A stretch of 30,564 bases of DNA from a virus, in IMG/VR virus record IMGVR_UViG_3300022074_000236, positions 1 to 30,564 of that record; one strand, written 5' to 3'. The position numbers and the translations under genes are program-made. This document shows positions 8,406 through 17,768 of this stretch, piece after piece (positions within the stretch are counted from its first letter, which is position 1; each line of letters starts with the position of its first letter). The notes under the pieces were generated by a model. That model saw only the letters and a program-made list of their open reading frames with translations. It was not told the DNA's origin and did not search any database.

Positions 8406-11400
8406 ATGGCACAGAATACGAACCTCAATATAGCTCCTTACTTCGACGATTTCGATAAAAGTAAGGGGTTTCTGAAAGTATTATTTAAACCTGGCTTCCC
8501 AGTGCAAGCTAGGGAACTTACTACGCTGCAAACTTTATTACAAGATCAGATAGACACGTTTGGTCAAGGTGTTTATAAAGAAGGATCTATGGTAGTGCCT
8601 GGCGGTATTACCTTAAATGAAAATGTATCATGTATATTAATTCAAAACAATTATCTTAACTTAGATGTAGAAAATTATAGAACCTCATTAGATGGTCAAA
8701 TTATTAAAGGTTCTACCTCTGGGGTTCGTGCTCGTGTTTTATTTTCAATAAGTTCTACTACATCAACAAGAAGCAATATTACATTCTATCTTAATTACTT
8801 ACAAAAAGCAGAAGACAATACAACCAGCACATTTACTGCTGGAGAAACATTTACTTGTGAAAGTGATATAACTTATGCATCAACAACTATTGCATCTGGA
8901 ACACCATTAGCACAGTTATTGAACTCAGCTGCTACATCTACAGGTTCTACTGCCAGCATAGGTGCTGGAGTCTTCTTTACAAGAGGATATTTTGTTAATG
9001 TTGCAGAGCAAACTATTATATTAGATCAATATGGTACAGATCCATCATACAAAGTAGGTCTTAAAACAGAAGAAAGGATTGTAACTGCTGATGAGGATGC
9101 AAGTTTATATGATAATGCTATAGGAAGCACAAACTTCTCTGCACCTGGTGCAGATAGGTTTAAGATTACACTAACGTTAGTTAAAAAAGTATTAACAGCA
9201 CCTAACTCTGCTGACTTTATTGAGTTACTTAGAACTAATAGTGGTAAGATTGAAAAGAAAGTAGAACGTAGTGATCTAGGTTTTATTAATGATATTCTTG
9301 CAACTAGAACAAAAGAAGAATCTGGTAACTATTACGTCAAGAAATTTGAGGTAGATGCAAAAGAAAATTTAAATGATGGATTTAATGGTGGTGTATATGA
9401 ATCAACAGAGACAACATCTGGTGGCGTATCTCCATCTGAAGCAAATATATCCTTACAGTTATCTGCGGGTTCTGCATATGTTCAGGGTTATAGAACTGAA
9501 AGAATATCTACGTCTTATAAAGATGTAGAAAAACCAAGAACGTTTGACACTGAGATGAACAAAACAGTTGTCTCTGATTTTGGTAACCATGTATTGATGA
9601 CAAATATGGTGGAAGCACCAGATCTATACTCAACAATATCATTGAAAGAATCTGCGGGTGGTGCAACTGTAGGAGTAACAAGATGTCTTAACGTATCATA
9701 TGAGTCAGGGTCTCAGGCAGCTGGTGCTACTGATTCAGTGTATCGTGTAAATGTTATTGATACACAGTTCTACACAAAAATAACTACAACAGGATCAGTA
9801 TCTGGAACTCAAGGAGATTATGTTGTAGGTGCTACTAGCGGTGCTACAGGATTTATTGCTGCAGCAGTATCATCGAGCACAACAACATACTTATATGCAA
9901 CTAATGGATTATTTGTAGCAGGAGAGGTATTAAAGAAAAATAACTCAGCTGGTGCAACATATGCTACGATTGCTTCTAGTGGTGTTAGAAGTTATGGATT
10001 TGGTGACATTAAACAATATGGATTTAATGCTAATGGAACTGCTGATTCAGTATTAGATGTTAAAGTAGCACTACCTGGCTCAGGTCCTATCTTATCAGGT
10101 CACTCTGCGGGATCTGCAACCATAACTGCTACACTGTCTAATTTTGTGTCTCAATTGAGAATAGGAGACATTGTAGAATTTTCAAACAATGGAGCAAGTC
10201 ATAAAGCAACTGTCACTGCAGTTACTAGTAATTTTGTTTTCACTGTTACTCGTATAGGGTCTACTACACTTGCTAATGGTGTGATAAATGGTAATATCAT
10301 CAGAACTCGTCCAGAATTAAAAGAAGGTACTAAAAAGAAATTACTTACCCCACTTGGATATTCTGCTGTAAAGAATACTAATAATAACAACACAATTAAT
10401 CCATCAGGACGTTTTAGGACATCTGTTACTGTTACAGGTAATAGTAGTACATCTGTGTCAGTCACAGCAGGATCTGGTCTTCAGTGGGTCAATGCTACAG
10501 ATAATGATAGTTTCATTGTAATCGTTACTAGTGGAACAGGCGATGGTCAAATAATGTCTAATGGTAATGGATTTACAACCAGTAGTGTCAATGCAGCACA
10601 AGCAACACTTACCTTTAGTTCCGCACCATCTTCTCTTATTGCAATAGGAACTGTAACAAGTGCAGATAGATCTGGTAAATCAAAAACTACCGAAGTAATG
10701 AAAGTTCTAGAAATCAACGATTCTCTAGGAACAAGTAATGGTTTAAATCAAGTAGCTGGTGGATATGGAACTAGAGTGGAAGATGATTCCATATCTCTTG
10801 GTTGTGCTGACGTATTTAAGATTAAAGCAATATTTGAATCTAAAACTTCTGCAAGTCCTCAAATTCCATATTTCCAATATACAAATTTATTAGGAACAAT
10901 TGCAATAGATGATGTAATTACAGGTGTTAGTTCTGGATCAAGAGCAAGAGTTGTATCTAAAACAGGTAACAGTATATACTTCATTCCTGTTGAGGATGAT
11001 GTGTTTACAGATGGTGAGGATATGACTTCACCTAATGCTACATTTAAAATTGTAACTGGCGGTATAATATCAGGTTCTACAGATATTACTGGTGATTATG
11101 ATCTTGATAATGGTCAAAAAGATCAGTTTTATGACTATTCTAGAATTGTAAGAAAAGCGGGAACCTCATCACCTACACATAAAATACTTGTTATCTTTGA
11201 TAGATTCTTTACCTCTAATGGTACCAATCCATATACTGTTGATTCTTACGATGAAGCAGATTATAAGATTATTCCATCTTATGATGACTTTGATTTAAGA
11301 GATGTACTAGATTTTCGTCCAATAGTTCCACAGCAATTAGCTGGTAGTGGAACTCAAGCATCTCCATTTACTTTAAGCACAACAAAATATTTTGATTTTG

Positions 11401-14400
11401 CTAATAGAGCATTTACAAATAATCAGACAGGAATACCTGGCATCAGTGATACCACCACTTTAAGTTTGCAGTATTACTTACCTCGTGTCGATAAGTTATT
11501 CCTCAGTAAAGATAGTATATTCCAAATTGTCAAAGGTGCACCTAGCGTAAGACCTCAACCTCCAGAAGATGTAGAAGATGCAATGCTTCTCGCAACTGTA
11601 TCATATGCCCCTTATGTGTTTGATGTTGATGCGGACATTGAGATCAAAGAAACAAATTTCAAGAGATATACTTTCAGGGATATTCAGGTTCTAGAAGATA
11701 GAATTAAGACACTTGAATACTATACACAGTTATCACTTCTTGAGAGTGACACTGCAAATATGGAAATTAGAGATGCTAGTGGTCTTAGCAGATTTAAAAA
11801 TGGTTTTATTGTAGATAACTTTGCAAGTCTTTCTACTGCTGATACTTTACATCCTGATTATAGAGTATCTACTGACTTTGAAAGAGGTCAGATGCGTCCT
11901 GCTCACTACACAACACAAGTTCCTCTACAATACAGCACACAGTCTACAAATGTGCAACAAACTGATGATATTATAACACTTCCATACACATCTACTGTAT
12001 TGATTGACCAACCCTATGCTTCAGCTGTGGAAAACGTTAACCCATTTAACGTATTCACATACACTGGTGATATCGAATTATATCCTGAGTCAGACAACTG
12101 GGTTGATACTAAGTCACTCAATCCTATTAAAGGTCCTGTTGTTGAAGGTAACTTCATGACAACAGTAAGAGAGTATAATGCAGATCAGAATGGATTCTCT
12201 CCTATACATTGGAACTCATGGAAAACTACATGGACTGGAACTGATATCAACACATCAGTGGGTTCATTCAGAAGACGTGCAGGAAAGGGTAGACAACCTA
12301 GAGTTAGAACTATCACCACAACTTCTACAACAACCACAAAACAATCAAGAACTGGTGTAAGATATAGGGTAACTCCTGTTATTGAGCAACAGTCACTTGG
12401 AAGCAAGGTTGTATCAGTTGAGCATATTCAATTCATGCGTTCTAGGAACATTGAGTTTGTATGTCAGAAACTAAAACCAAGAACTAAGTTCTTTGGATTC
12501 TTTGATGGTATTAAGATACCTAAAAAATTACTTACACCTAAAGTAATGGGTCTTGTTAAAGATCCTAGCACCGATGCTAAAACAAACAACATTCCATTCC
12601 AAATAGGTGAGACAGTCTATGTTAAGAAAGGAAATGGTAAGTTTAGATTTAAGGCAAGAGTATCAGCTCCTAACGAGAATATACAAATCAACCCTCTTGA
12701 TGGTACAGATATAAGCACAACTACAGACTATACGTCTAACTTGACCTTTATCAATATTGATACTAAGTCACTTGCAGATCAAGTCAAAGGTAGTTACTAT
12801 GGATCACCAAAATTAAATGATTACATAGTTGGAGAAACTAGTGGTGCTGTTGCAAAAGTATCTAATAAAGATCTAGTTACAGACAAGAAAGGTAACCTTA
12901 GAGGTTCATTGTTTATTGATGCCCCTAATATAGAGGGTAATCAGAAGTTTAAGACTGGAACAAAACTATTCAAACTTACTGATGATGAAAATGATAGTGG
13001 AATAGTTGGAGTATCAGACTCTAATGGTGAAGCAGAGTTTACCTCATCTGGTATTTTACAGACTACACAAGAAACAATTATTTCTGTTAGAAATGCTAAA
13101 GTTACATCTGAAGCACAGAAAGATGCTAGAACTATCGTTAATGTATCTGAAACCTCAGAACAAGAAACTAGATGGTGCGATCCACTTGCACAGACTTTCT
13201 TGATAGAAGATTCTAGTTTAGAAGGTGGTGTATTCTTAACTAAGATTGATCTATTCTTCTTTACTAAAGATGAAGAAATCCCTGTTGCAGTAGATATTAG
13301 AACTGTAGAAAATGGAAACCCAACACAGACAGTATTACCTTTCTCTAAGGTAGTTAAACAAGCAGAAGATGTATTTACATCTACTGATGCATCTAAACCT
13401 ACTACGTTTACATTTAAAGCACCTGTATTCTTACCATACAGAACAGAACATTGTATGGTGCTAACATCTGATTCAAACCAGTATAAGGTATTCATTTCAC
13501 TTCTAGGTAATGATGCTATTGATGCTGCACATCTTGGAGAAAAAATATCCGAGCAACCATATATCGGTGTTCTATTCAAGTCACAGAACGCATCTACATG
13601 GACACCATCTCAGTATGAGGATTTGATGTTTAAGATTTACAGAGCAGACTTTACACTTCCATCTACAGCAGCACCTTCTAAACTTATCCTAGAGAATGGT
13701 GAGTTAGGTGAAAGTAATGGTGGAACATTAAATTTAAGAACCAATGCTCTTAAAACAACATCTGGTAGTGATTTAATTAGAATATTCCATGGTAATCATG
13801 GTATGCAGTCACCACTTAACTATGTTACAATTAGTGGCGTACAATCTGAACTTGCAAATGCTCAAATAACAACCAGTAACTTAGCTGCTAATGGTGCATC
13901 TGCGGTATTTTCGGATCCAGTCGTGTTTTTCCATACAACTATAGGTGGTAGTGCTATAAGTGACTCTAATCCTGGTTTTATTAGGATACTTGGAACTGAA
14001 GAAGATGGTAGTGGCGATGAAATTATTGCATATAGTGCAATTAATACTGGAACCAATACAATTACCTTTGCTACAAATGGTAGAAACCATAATGGAACTG
14101 CAGGAACAGCAACTGGTAAGGCACATGCGGTTGGTGCAGTGGTTGAGTGTTATAACTTTGATGGTATACCTCTTACTAAGATTAATAAGACACACAGTAG
14201 TGGCGTTACATCTATAAACAGTCCACATAGTTACAACTTACAAATAACCAGTGTCAATGCGGGTGTAGGTATACAAGGTGGTGGTGGAAATATAACTTCA
14301 ACTCAAAATATTTCATGGGATGTTCTTACACCACAGATACAAAGTCAGTTAGAACCTAGAACTAGCATGATTGCTAGAGTACAAGGAACTAGTGGTACCT

Positions 14401-15047
14401 CTTGCGGTCCTTTCCCAGCTGGATTCAGTGCAGAAACATCATTTATTAAAGATAATACATGGCAAGACGTTACTATTGGAGAAGAGAATTACTTCCCTGC
14501 TACAAAAATAGTTGCAAACCAACTCAATGAAATTAACAGAATGAATAGTGTTAAGTCACTTTCTCTCGAATTAAACCTTGAGTCAGAGGTATCTCACCTA
14601 TCTCCTGTTGTTGACTTATCTAGATGTGACATGATTACAACTGGAAATATAGTTAATAATATTGAACCTACAGATGGTGTTGGTGGAGAATGTGCTGCTA
14701 ACTATATTACTAAGGTTGCTAGAATGGACAAGAGTGCAAGTGGGTTGAAGGTAATGCTTTCAGCAAACACATGGTCTGAATCTAAGATTGTTGTAATGTA
14801 TAAGTTAGTTCCTGTTGGTTATGTTGATAATCTAGATGAACTACCATTCCAGTTCTTTAATACTACAGGTAGACCAGACAGCGGTGAGTTAGTTCCACAA
14901 AACGATTTAGTTGAATTTACAGATTATGAATTTACTGTAGAAGATGTAGATGAGTTTGATGCATTCCAGATTAAAATAAGTTTACTTAACTCAAACCAAC
15001 CATATATACCAAGAGTCAAGGATTTAAGAGGAATCGCTCTAGCATAA
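8406..15047 (+). CDS. Giant DUF4815-type baseplate/tail structural protein
   Basis: 2213 residues. The N-terminus ('NIAPYFDDFD', 'GFPVQARELTTLQT', 'GSMVVPGG') is the signature of the DUF4815 family, large virion proteins of marine T4-like phages encoded right after gp8. A beta module shared with other proteins here lies at residues about 463-527. A conserved block around 1255-1380 includes an Arg/Lys-rich then Thr-rich linker (about 1289-1320). A segment near 1595 ('QTFLIED', 'GGVFLTKIDLFF') and the C-terminal 'DAFQIKISLLNSNQPYIPRVKDL'-type end (about 2180-2213) also recur in these phage proteins. T4 has gp9 and gp10 at this position, so a role in the outer wedge or fibre attachment is likely but inferred. 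The ATG directly follows the gp8 stop. The stop overlaps the next start as TAATG, with an AAGAGGAA Shine-Dalgarno at 15026-15033 serving that next gene. Confidence 0.88.
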   Translation: MAQNTNLNIAPYFDDFDKSKGFLKVLFKPGFPVQARELTTLQTLLQDQIDTFGQGVYKEGSMVVPGGITLNENVSCILIQNNYLNLDVENYRTSLDGQIIKGSTSGVRARVLFSISSTTSTRSNITFYLNYLQKAEDNTTSTFTAGETFTCESDITYASTTIASGTPLAQLLNSAATSTGSTASIGAGVFFTRGYFVNVAEQTIILDQYGTDPSYKVGLKTEERIVTADEDASLYDNAIGSTNFSAPGADRFKITLTLVKKVLTAPNSADFIELLRTNSGKIEKKVERSDLGFINDILATRTKEESGNYYVKKFEVDAKENLNDGFNGGVYESTETTSGGVSPSEANISLQLSAGSAYVQGYRTERISTSYKDVEKPRTFDTEMNKTVVSDFGNHVLMTNMVEAPDLYSTISLKESAGGATVGVTRCLNVSYESGSQAAGATDSVYRVNVIDTQFYTKITTTGSVSGTQGDYVVGATSGATGFIAAAVSSSTTTYLYATNGLFVAGEVLKKNNSAGATYATIASSGVRSYGFGDIKQYGFNANGTADSVLDVKVALPGSGPILSGHSAGSATITATLSNFVSQLRIGDIVEFSNNGASHKATVTAVTSNFVFTVTRIGSTTLANGVINGNIIRTRPELKEGTKKKLLTPLGYSAVKNTNNNNTINPSGRFRTSVTVTGNSSTSVSVTAGSGLQWVNATDNDSFIVIVTSGTGDGQIMSNGNGFTTSSVNAAQATLTFSSAPSSLIAIGTVTSADRSGKSKTTEVMKVLEINDSLGTSNGLNQVAGGYGTRVEDDSISLGCADVFKIKAIFESKTSASPQIPYFQYTNLLGTIAIDDVITGVSSGSRARVVSKTGNSIYFIPVEDDVFTDGEDMTSPNATFKIVTGGIISGSTDITGDYDLDNGQKDQFYDYSRIVRKAGTSSPTHKILVIFDRFFTSNGTNPYTVDSYDEADYKIIPSYDDFDLRDVLDFRPIVPQQLAGSGTQASPFTLSTTKYFDFANRAFTNNQTGIPGISDTTTLSLQYYLPRVDKLFLSKDSIFQIVKGAPSVRPQPPEDVEDAMLLATVSYAPYVFDVDADIEIKETNFKRYTFRDIQVLEDRIKTLEYYTQLSLLESDTANMEIRDASGLSRFKNGFIVDNFASLSTADTLHPDYRVSTDFERGQMRPAHYTTQVPLQYSTQSTNVQQTDDIITLPYTSTVLIDQPYASAVENVNPFNVFTYTGDIELYPESDNWVDTKSLNPIKGPVVEGNFMTTVREYNADQNGFSPIHWNSWKTTWTGTDINTSVGSFRRRAGKGRQPRVRTITTTSTTTTKQSRTGVRYRVTPVIEQQSLGSKVVSVEHIQFMRSRNIEFVCQKLKPRTKFFGFFDGIKIPKKLLTPKVMGLVKDPSTDAKTNNIPFQIGETVYVKKGNGKFRFKARVSAPNENIQINPLDGTDISTTTDYTSNLTFINIDTKSLADQVKGSYYGSPKLNDYIVGETSGAVAKVSNKDLVTDKKGNLRGSLFIDAPNIEGNQKFKTGTKLFKLTDDENDSGIVGVSDSNGEAEFTSSGILQTTQETIISVRNAKVTSEAQKDARTIVNVSETSEQETRWCDPLAQTFLIEDSSLEGGVFLTKIDLFFFTKDEEIPVAVDIRTVENGNPTQTVLPFSKVVKQAEDVFTSTDASKPTTFTFKAPVFLPYRTEHCMVLTSDSNQYKVFISLLGNDAIDAAHLGEKISEQPYIGVLFKSQNASTWTPSQYEDLMFKIYRADFTLPSTAAPSKLILENGELGESNGGTLNLRTNALKTTSGSDLIRIFHGNHGMQSPLNYVTISGVQSELANAQITTSNLAANGASAVFSDPVVFFHTTIGGSAISDSNPGFIRILGTEEDGSGDEIIAYSAINTGTNTITFATNGRNHNGTAGTATGKAHAVGAVVECYNFDGIPLTKINKTHSSGVTSINSPHSYNLQITSVNAGVGIQGGGGNITSTQNISWDVLTPQIQSQLEPRTSMIARVQGTSGTSCGPFPAGFSAETSFIKDNTWQDVTIGEENYFPATKIVANQLNEINRMNSVKSLSLELNLESEVSHLSPVVDLSRCDMITTGNIVNNIEPTDGVGGECAANYITKVARMDKSASGLKVMLSANTWSESKIVVMYKLVPVGYVDNLDELPFQFFNTTGRPDSGELVPQNDLVEFTDYEFTVEDVDEFDAFQIKISLLNSNQPYIPRVKDLRGIALA

Positions 15048-15268
15048 TGGAAGATATAATTGATCTAATTCCTGTTGAGGGTCATCAGACTCTTGGCAGG
15101 GATCCTACGTCTAATGCAATACTTAATACAGATACTACACAGTATGATGCTTATATAAAAGCAAGAGAGAATGCGAAAAAGAAAGACCGTTCTTTACAGG
15201 ATTTAAAAGACGAAGTTGAAGAACTGAAGAGACTTGTAAAAGACTTAGTTCAGAAAGAGGATAAATAA
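15047..15268 (+). CDS. Small coiled-coil protein, 73 aa
   Basis: A 73-residue acidic/lysine-rich protein of unknown function. The N-terminal half ('IIDLIPVEGHQTLGRDP') is not helical in appearance. The C-terminal half, from about residue 37, is very rich in Lys and Glu with hydrophobic heptad spacing ('LKDEVEELKRLVKDLV'), which predicts a short coiled coil. The start overlaps the preceding stop by one base (TAATG), and an AAGAGGAA ribosome binding site stands 13 bases upstream of the ATG. Its stop codon lies within the next late-promoter-like box. Last in the gp8 unit, it may be a small virion or assembly protein; the sequence does not say which. Confidence 0.75.
   Translation: MEDIIDLIPVEGHQTLGRDPTSNAILNTDTTQYDAYIKARENAKKKDRSLQDLKDEVEELKRLVKDLVQKEDK
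15260..15267 (+). promoter_or_regulatory. Late-promoter-like box GATAAATA
   Basis: Seven of eight bases match the T4 late consensus TATAAATA. The box overlaps the TAA stop of the 73-residue gene (15266-15268) in the same arrangement as the box before gp8. The next gene starts 35 bases after the box, at 15303. It would drive the fibre unit 15303-24939. Confidence 0.62.
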
Positions 15269-15302
15269 AGTTAAGCTAAATATTATATGGAATTCTTAGA
15301 GA

Positions 15303-15641
15303 ATGGCAAGTGCTGTATCCAATCTACTAATATATCAAGGTTCTGACTTTATCATCGACTTTACAGTTGAGAATGATAATGGTACAAATTTTAACCTTAC
15401 AGGATATACAGTAGCAAGTAAGATAAAGAAGCATTACACAAGTAGCACCTCACAAACGGTGACTGCTGCGGTATTATCTCCTGCTACAAGTGGAAGAATA
15501 CAACTGTCTCTAAACAATACCCAAACCTCCGCTATGAAGAGTGGAAGGTATGTATATGACGTCGTAATAACTTCTAGCACTGGATTGAAATCCAGAGTCT
15601 TAGAAGGTTCAGTAAGCGTACTTGAGGGAGTAACACTTTAA
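15303..15641 (+). CDS. BppU-like small virion protein, 112 aa
   Basis: 112 residues with an all-beta pattern. It runs 'LLIYQGSDFIIDFTVEND' followed by a Gly/Asn turn and 'NLTGYTVASKI', then 'GRIQLSLNN', 'GRYVYDVVI' and a closing 'VLEGSVSVLEGVTL'. This layout resembles the N-terminal immunoglobulin-like domain of phage upper-baseplate (BppU-type) and similar tail proteins, which often act as fibre adaptors. The resemblance is by pattern, from memory, and not by alignment. It opens the fibre gene unit behind a late-promoter-like box, and its stop abuts the next start. An adaptor or collar at the fibre base is a plausible role. Confidence 0.7.
   Translation: MASAVSNLLIYQGSDFIIDFTVENDNGTNFNLTGYTVASKIKKHYTSSTSQTVTAAVLSPATSGRIQLSLNNTQTSAMKSGRYVYDVVITSSTGLKSRVLEGSVSVLEGVTL
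15624..15630 (+). promoter_or_regulatory. Ribosome binding site GAGGGAG
   Basis: A strong Shine-Dalgarno match 11 bases before the ATG at 15642, within the end of the preceding gene. It supports that start for the 73-residue glycine-linker gene. Confidence 0.55.
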
Positions 15642-15863
15642 ATGGCAAGACTAAGATTCGGAGACCAATCAGTTCCAAAGGTCACACGTGTCGCTACAGG
15701 TGGTGGCGGTGGCACGATTGGAGGAATGTCAGACGTAGATTTGACAGACACATCACAAGGTGGACTAGCAAACGGTTCAGTCCTTGTATATGACTCAGCA
15801 CAAACAAGATTTGTAGCCACAAACGTATTAAACGACATAACAGTTAATGGGGGTAGCTTCTAA
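15642..15863 (+). CDS. Small virion protein with glycine linker and GGSF tail, 73 aa
   Basis: 73 residues. A basic N-terminus ('MARLRFGDQSVPKVTRV') is followed by a five-glycine linker and then a segment 'SDVDLTDTSQGGLANGSVLVYDSAQTRF' (in two parts: SDVDLTDTS, then LANGSVLVYDSAQTRF), of a type often seen near the start or end of trimeric phage fibre proteins. It ends in NGGSF, nearly the same as the DGGTF end of the next protein. The stop overlaps the next ATG by one base (TAATG). The context suggests a small fibre-associated virion protein. GC content is visibly higher here than in the giant genes. The function is not known. Confidence 0.72.
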   Translation: MARLRFGDQSVPKVTRVATGGGGGTIGGMSDVDLTDTSQGGLANGSVLVYDSAQTRFVATNVLNDITVNGGSF

Positions 15864-17548
15864 TGGCATCCAATATTCTAATAAAAAGAAGTACGGGTAC
15901 AACCGCACCAGGCACTATTACCTTTGGTGAACTCGCTGTAACCACAGGTGCTAATGGTACCCAAGCAAACGCAGGAGATCGTATATTTGTCGGAGACAAT
16001 AACGGTGCTGCTCAAATTGTAGGTGGTAGATACTTCATGGACATGCTAGATCATGTCACAGGTACTCTTACAGCAAGTTCAGCGGTCTTAGTTGATAGTA
16101 ATTCAAAGATTGATCAGTGGAACGTTGATGACATTTCCCTCAATGCAAACGTCATTACTACTTCTACTACTGATTCTGACCTCATCTTCCGTGCAAATGG
16201 CACAGGTAAACTGGTTATAGAAGATGGTCAAGAACTAGAGTTTGGAACTACAGGAGATGTAGAACTCTCATTCAATGACTCAGACGCAGTTTTAGATGTC
16301 AAACGTGTAGCAGGAACCCCTGACTTGCGTATCGCTGACGACATGAAACTAATCTTTGGTAATAACAAGGATGTTTCTATAGTCTATGATGAGACGACAA
16401 GTGATAAACTAAAAATTGATGGTGCAGACATTGAAATTGGAACCACATCAACCACTAAAGTAAATTTTGCAAATACCACAGATGCTTCTAACGTTGCTAC
16501 TGCGGGTGTTACTTTTGCGGGTGGTATTGGTGTTGCAGCAACCGCACACATTAAAGATCTGAATATAGATGACAATACTACTATCGGAACTGCATCTGGA
16601 GACTCCCTCAATGTTAATGCAACGACAACCTTCCAGAATGGCGTAACCTTCAACGGAACAACAACTATTTCTGGAACCACATCTCAGACTGGTTCAATTG
16701 AGATTGATAACCTTAAGTTAGATGGTAACGTTTTATCTACTATTAACTCTGTTCAAGAATTGATAATTGACCCCGATCCAGCAACTGATGCTGGTGGTCT
16801 TGTTATCATTAAAGGTGACTTACAGATTGATGGAACTACAACTACAGTGAACTCTGCTTCAATGTCAGTTAATGATCCTACAATCGAATTAGGAGATCCA
16901 ACAACTCCTGTTACTATGACTGCATCAGCAGCTGGTGGACAGGCAGACGTTGTTGTAGACGCTGTAGATCAACTACAAGTTAATGACGCAGTTACTTCTA
17001 CAGTGACTGGTATCGCAGGGTCAACTGTTATTAGTGCTATCAACGCAGGAACTAAAACAGTTACTTTAAGCAATAACCTTACTCAAACAATGGCAGCTGG
17101 TTCTGTCCTTGTCACAGTGAGTGGTGCTGATGACGCATTAGATCGTGGTGTTAAGATCCACTACAATAAAGCTGGAACCAACCAATTCGGTTTCTTTGGT
17201 TATGACCGCACAGGTGGTGCTGATGGAGCTGGTGCTTGGACATTCATTGAAGAAGCAACAGATACAAACACTGTATTTGGTGTCACAGGAAACCGTGGTA
17301 CAGTTTTACTAGGTGACTTAGAACTTGATACTGACCTTGAGGTTCAGTATGGAGGAACTGGAGTTAGCACATTTACCGCAAATGGTATCATTTATGGTAA
17401 CACAGCTGGTGCATTACAAGTTACTGCAGCAGCAAACATGGGATCACCAGGAACAGGATCTGACGTATCTGACTCATATCAGATATTAACTGTAACTGCA
17501 GCGGGTGTGCCTGTGTGGACAGACACAATCGACGGTGGTACTTTTTGA
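15863..17548 (+). CDS. Tail fibre / shaft-type virion protein, 561 aa
   Basis: 561 residues, almost all short beta-strand repeats with Asp/Asn/Gly/Thr turns, as in trimeric phage fibre shafts ('DNLKLDGNVLST', 'GDLQIDGTTTTVNS'). The N-terminus 'NILIKRSTGTTAPGTITFGELAV' (in parts: ILIKRSTG, then GELAV) resembles that of the 2410-residue fibre ('KIKLKRST', 'GEVALN'), which suggests the same attachment style. A later segment ('DRGVKIHYN', 'QFGFFGYDRTGG', 'WTFIEEATDT') is familiar from marine phage structural proteins. The C-terminal part contains 'GGTGVSTFTANGIIYGN' and ends DGGTF. A G-rich run (15849-15853) 9 bases upstream can serve as ribosome binding site. GC is near 45 % in several lines, above the neighbours. 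The exact virion position is unknown. Confidence 0.82.
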   Translation: MASNILIKRSTGTTAPGTITFGELAVTTGANGTQANAGDRIFVGDNNGAAQIVGGRYFMDMLDHVTGTLTASSAVLVDSNSKIDQWNVDDISLNANVITTSTTDSDLIFRANGTGKLVIEDGQELEFGTTGDVELSFNDSDAVLDVKRVAGTPDLRIADDMKLIFGNNKDVSIVYDETTSDKLKIDGADIEIGTTSTTKVNFANTTDASNVATAGVTFAGGIGVAATAHIKDLNIDDNTTIGTASGDSLNVNATTTFQNGVTFNGTTTISGTTSQTGSIEIDNLKLDGNVLSTINSVQELIIDPDPATDAGGLVIIKGDLQIDGTTTTVNSASMSVNDPTIELGDPTTPVTMTASAAGGQADVVVDAVDQLQVNDAVTSTVTGIAGSTVISAINAGTKTVTLSNNLTQTMAAGSVLVTVSGADDALDRGVKIHYNKAGTNQFGFFGYDRTGGADGAGAWTFIEEATDTNTVFGVTGNRGTVLLGDLELDTDLEVQYGGTGVSTFTANGIIYGNTAGALQVTAAANMGSPGTGSDVSDSYQILTVTAAGVPVWTDTIDGGTF

Positions 17549-17561
17549 CACTTAACTAAAC

Positions 17562-17768
17562 ATGAACGCACAAATTGTTATTTCTACATTACAAAAGAAA
17601 ATCTCTGAATTGACACTGATAAACGTAATGATGGAAGCACAAATAACTGACTTACAAAGTCAGTTAAATAGTATGAACGCTGAACAACAAACTGAGAATG
17701 CTCTAGATGGCAACGAAAATCAAACTAAAGAGATCGACGACAGCAGCAGCGGTCCCGACGACTTCTAA
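17562..17768 (+). CDS. Small coiled-coil protein overlapping the fibre gene, 68 aa
   Basis: 68 residues. Positions about 5-45 show hydrophobic heptad spacing (ISTLQKKISELTLINVMM, then ITDLQSQLNSM), which predicts a coiled coil. The C-terminal tail is acidic and Ser-rich and ends in GPDDF. The last 62 bases overlap the start of the 2410-residue fibre gene in another frame. No clear Shine-Dalgarno precedes the ATG, and it sits 13 bases after the previous stop. The strong helical pattern and tight fit between two real genes argue that it is coding. It could be a fibre-assembly chaperone or a coiled-coil plug, but the sequence gives no proof. Confidence 0.65.
   Translation: MNAQIVISTLQKKISELTLINVMMEAQITDLQSQLNSMNAEQQTENALDGNENQTKEIDDSSSGPDDF

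Noticed and set aside
12941-13579. 212-codon open frame on the - strand
   Set aside because: Lies wholly inside the well-supported DUF4815 gene, has no ribosome site or promoter context, and its Ser/Cys-rich product looks like an antisense shadow.
15269-15302. tRNA or small RNA in the gaps
   Set aside because: All gaps are 34 bases or shorter, too small for a tRNA, and show only promoter- and leader-like sequence.
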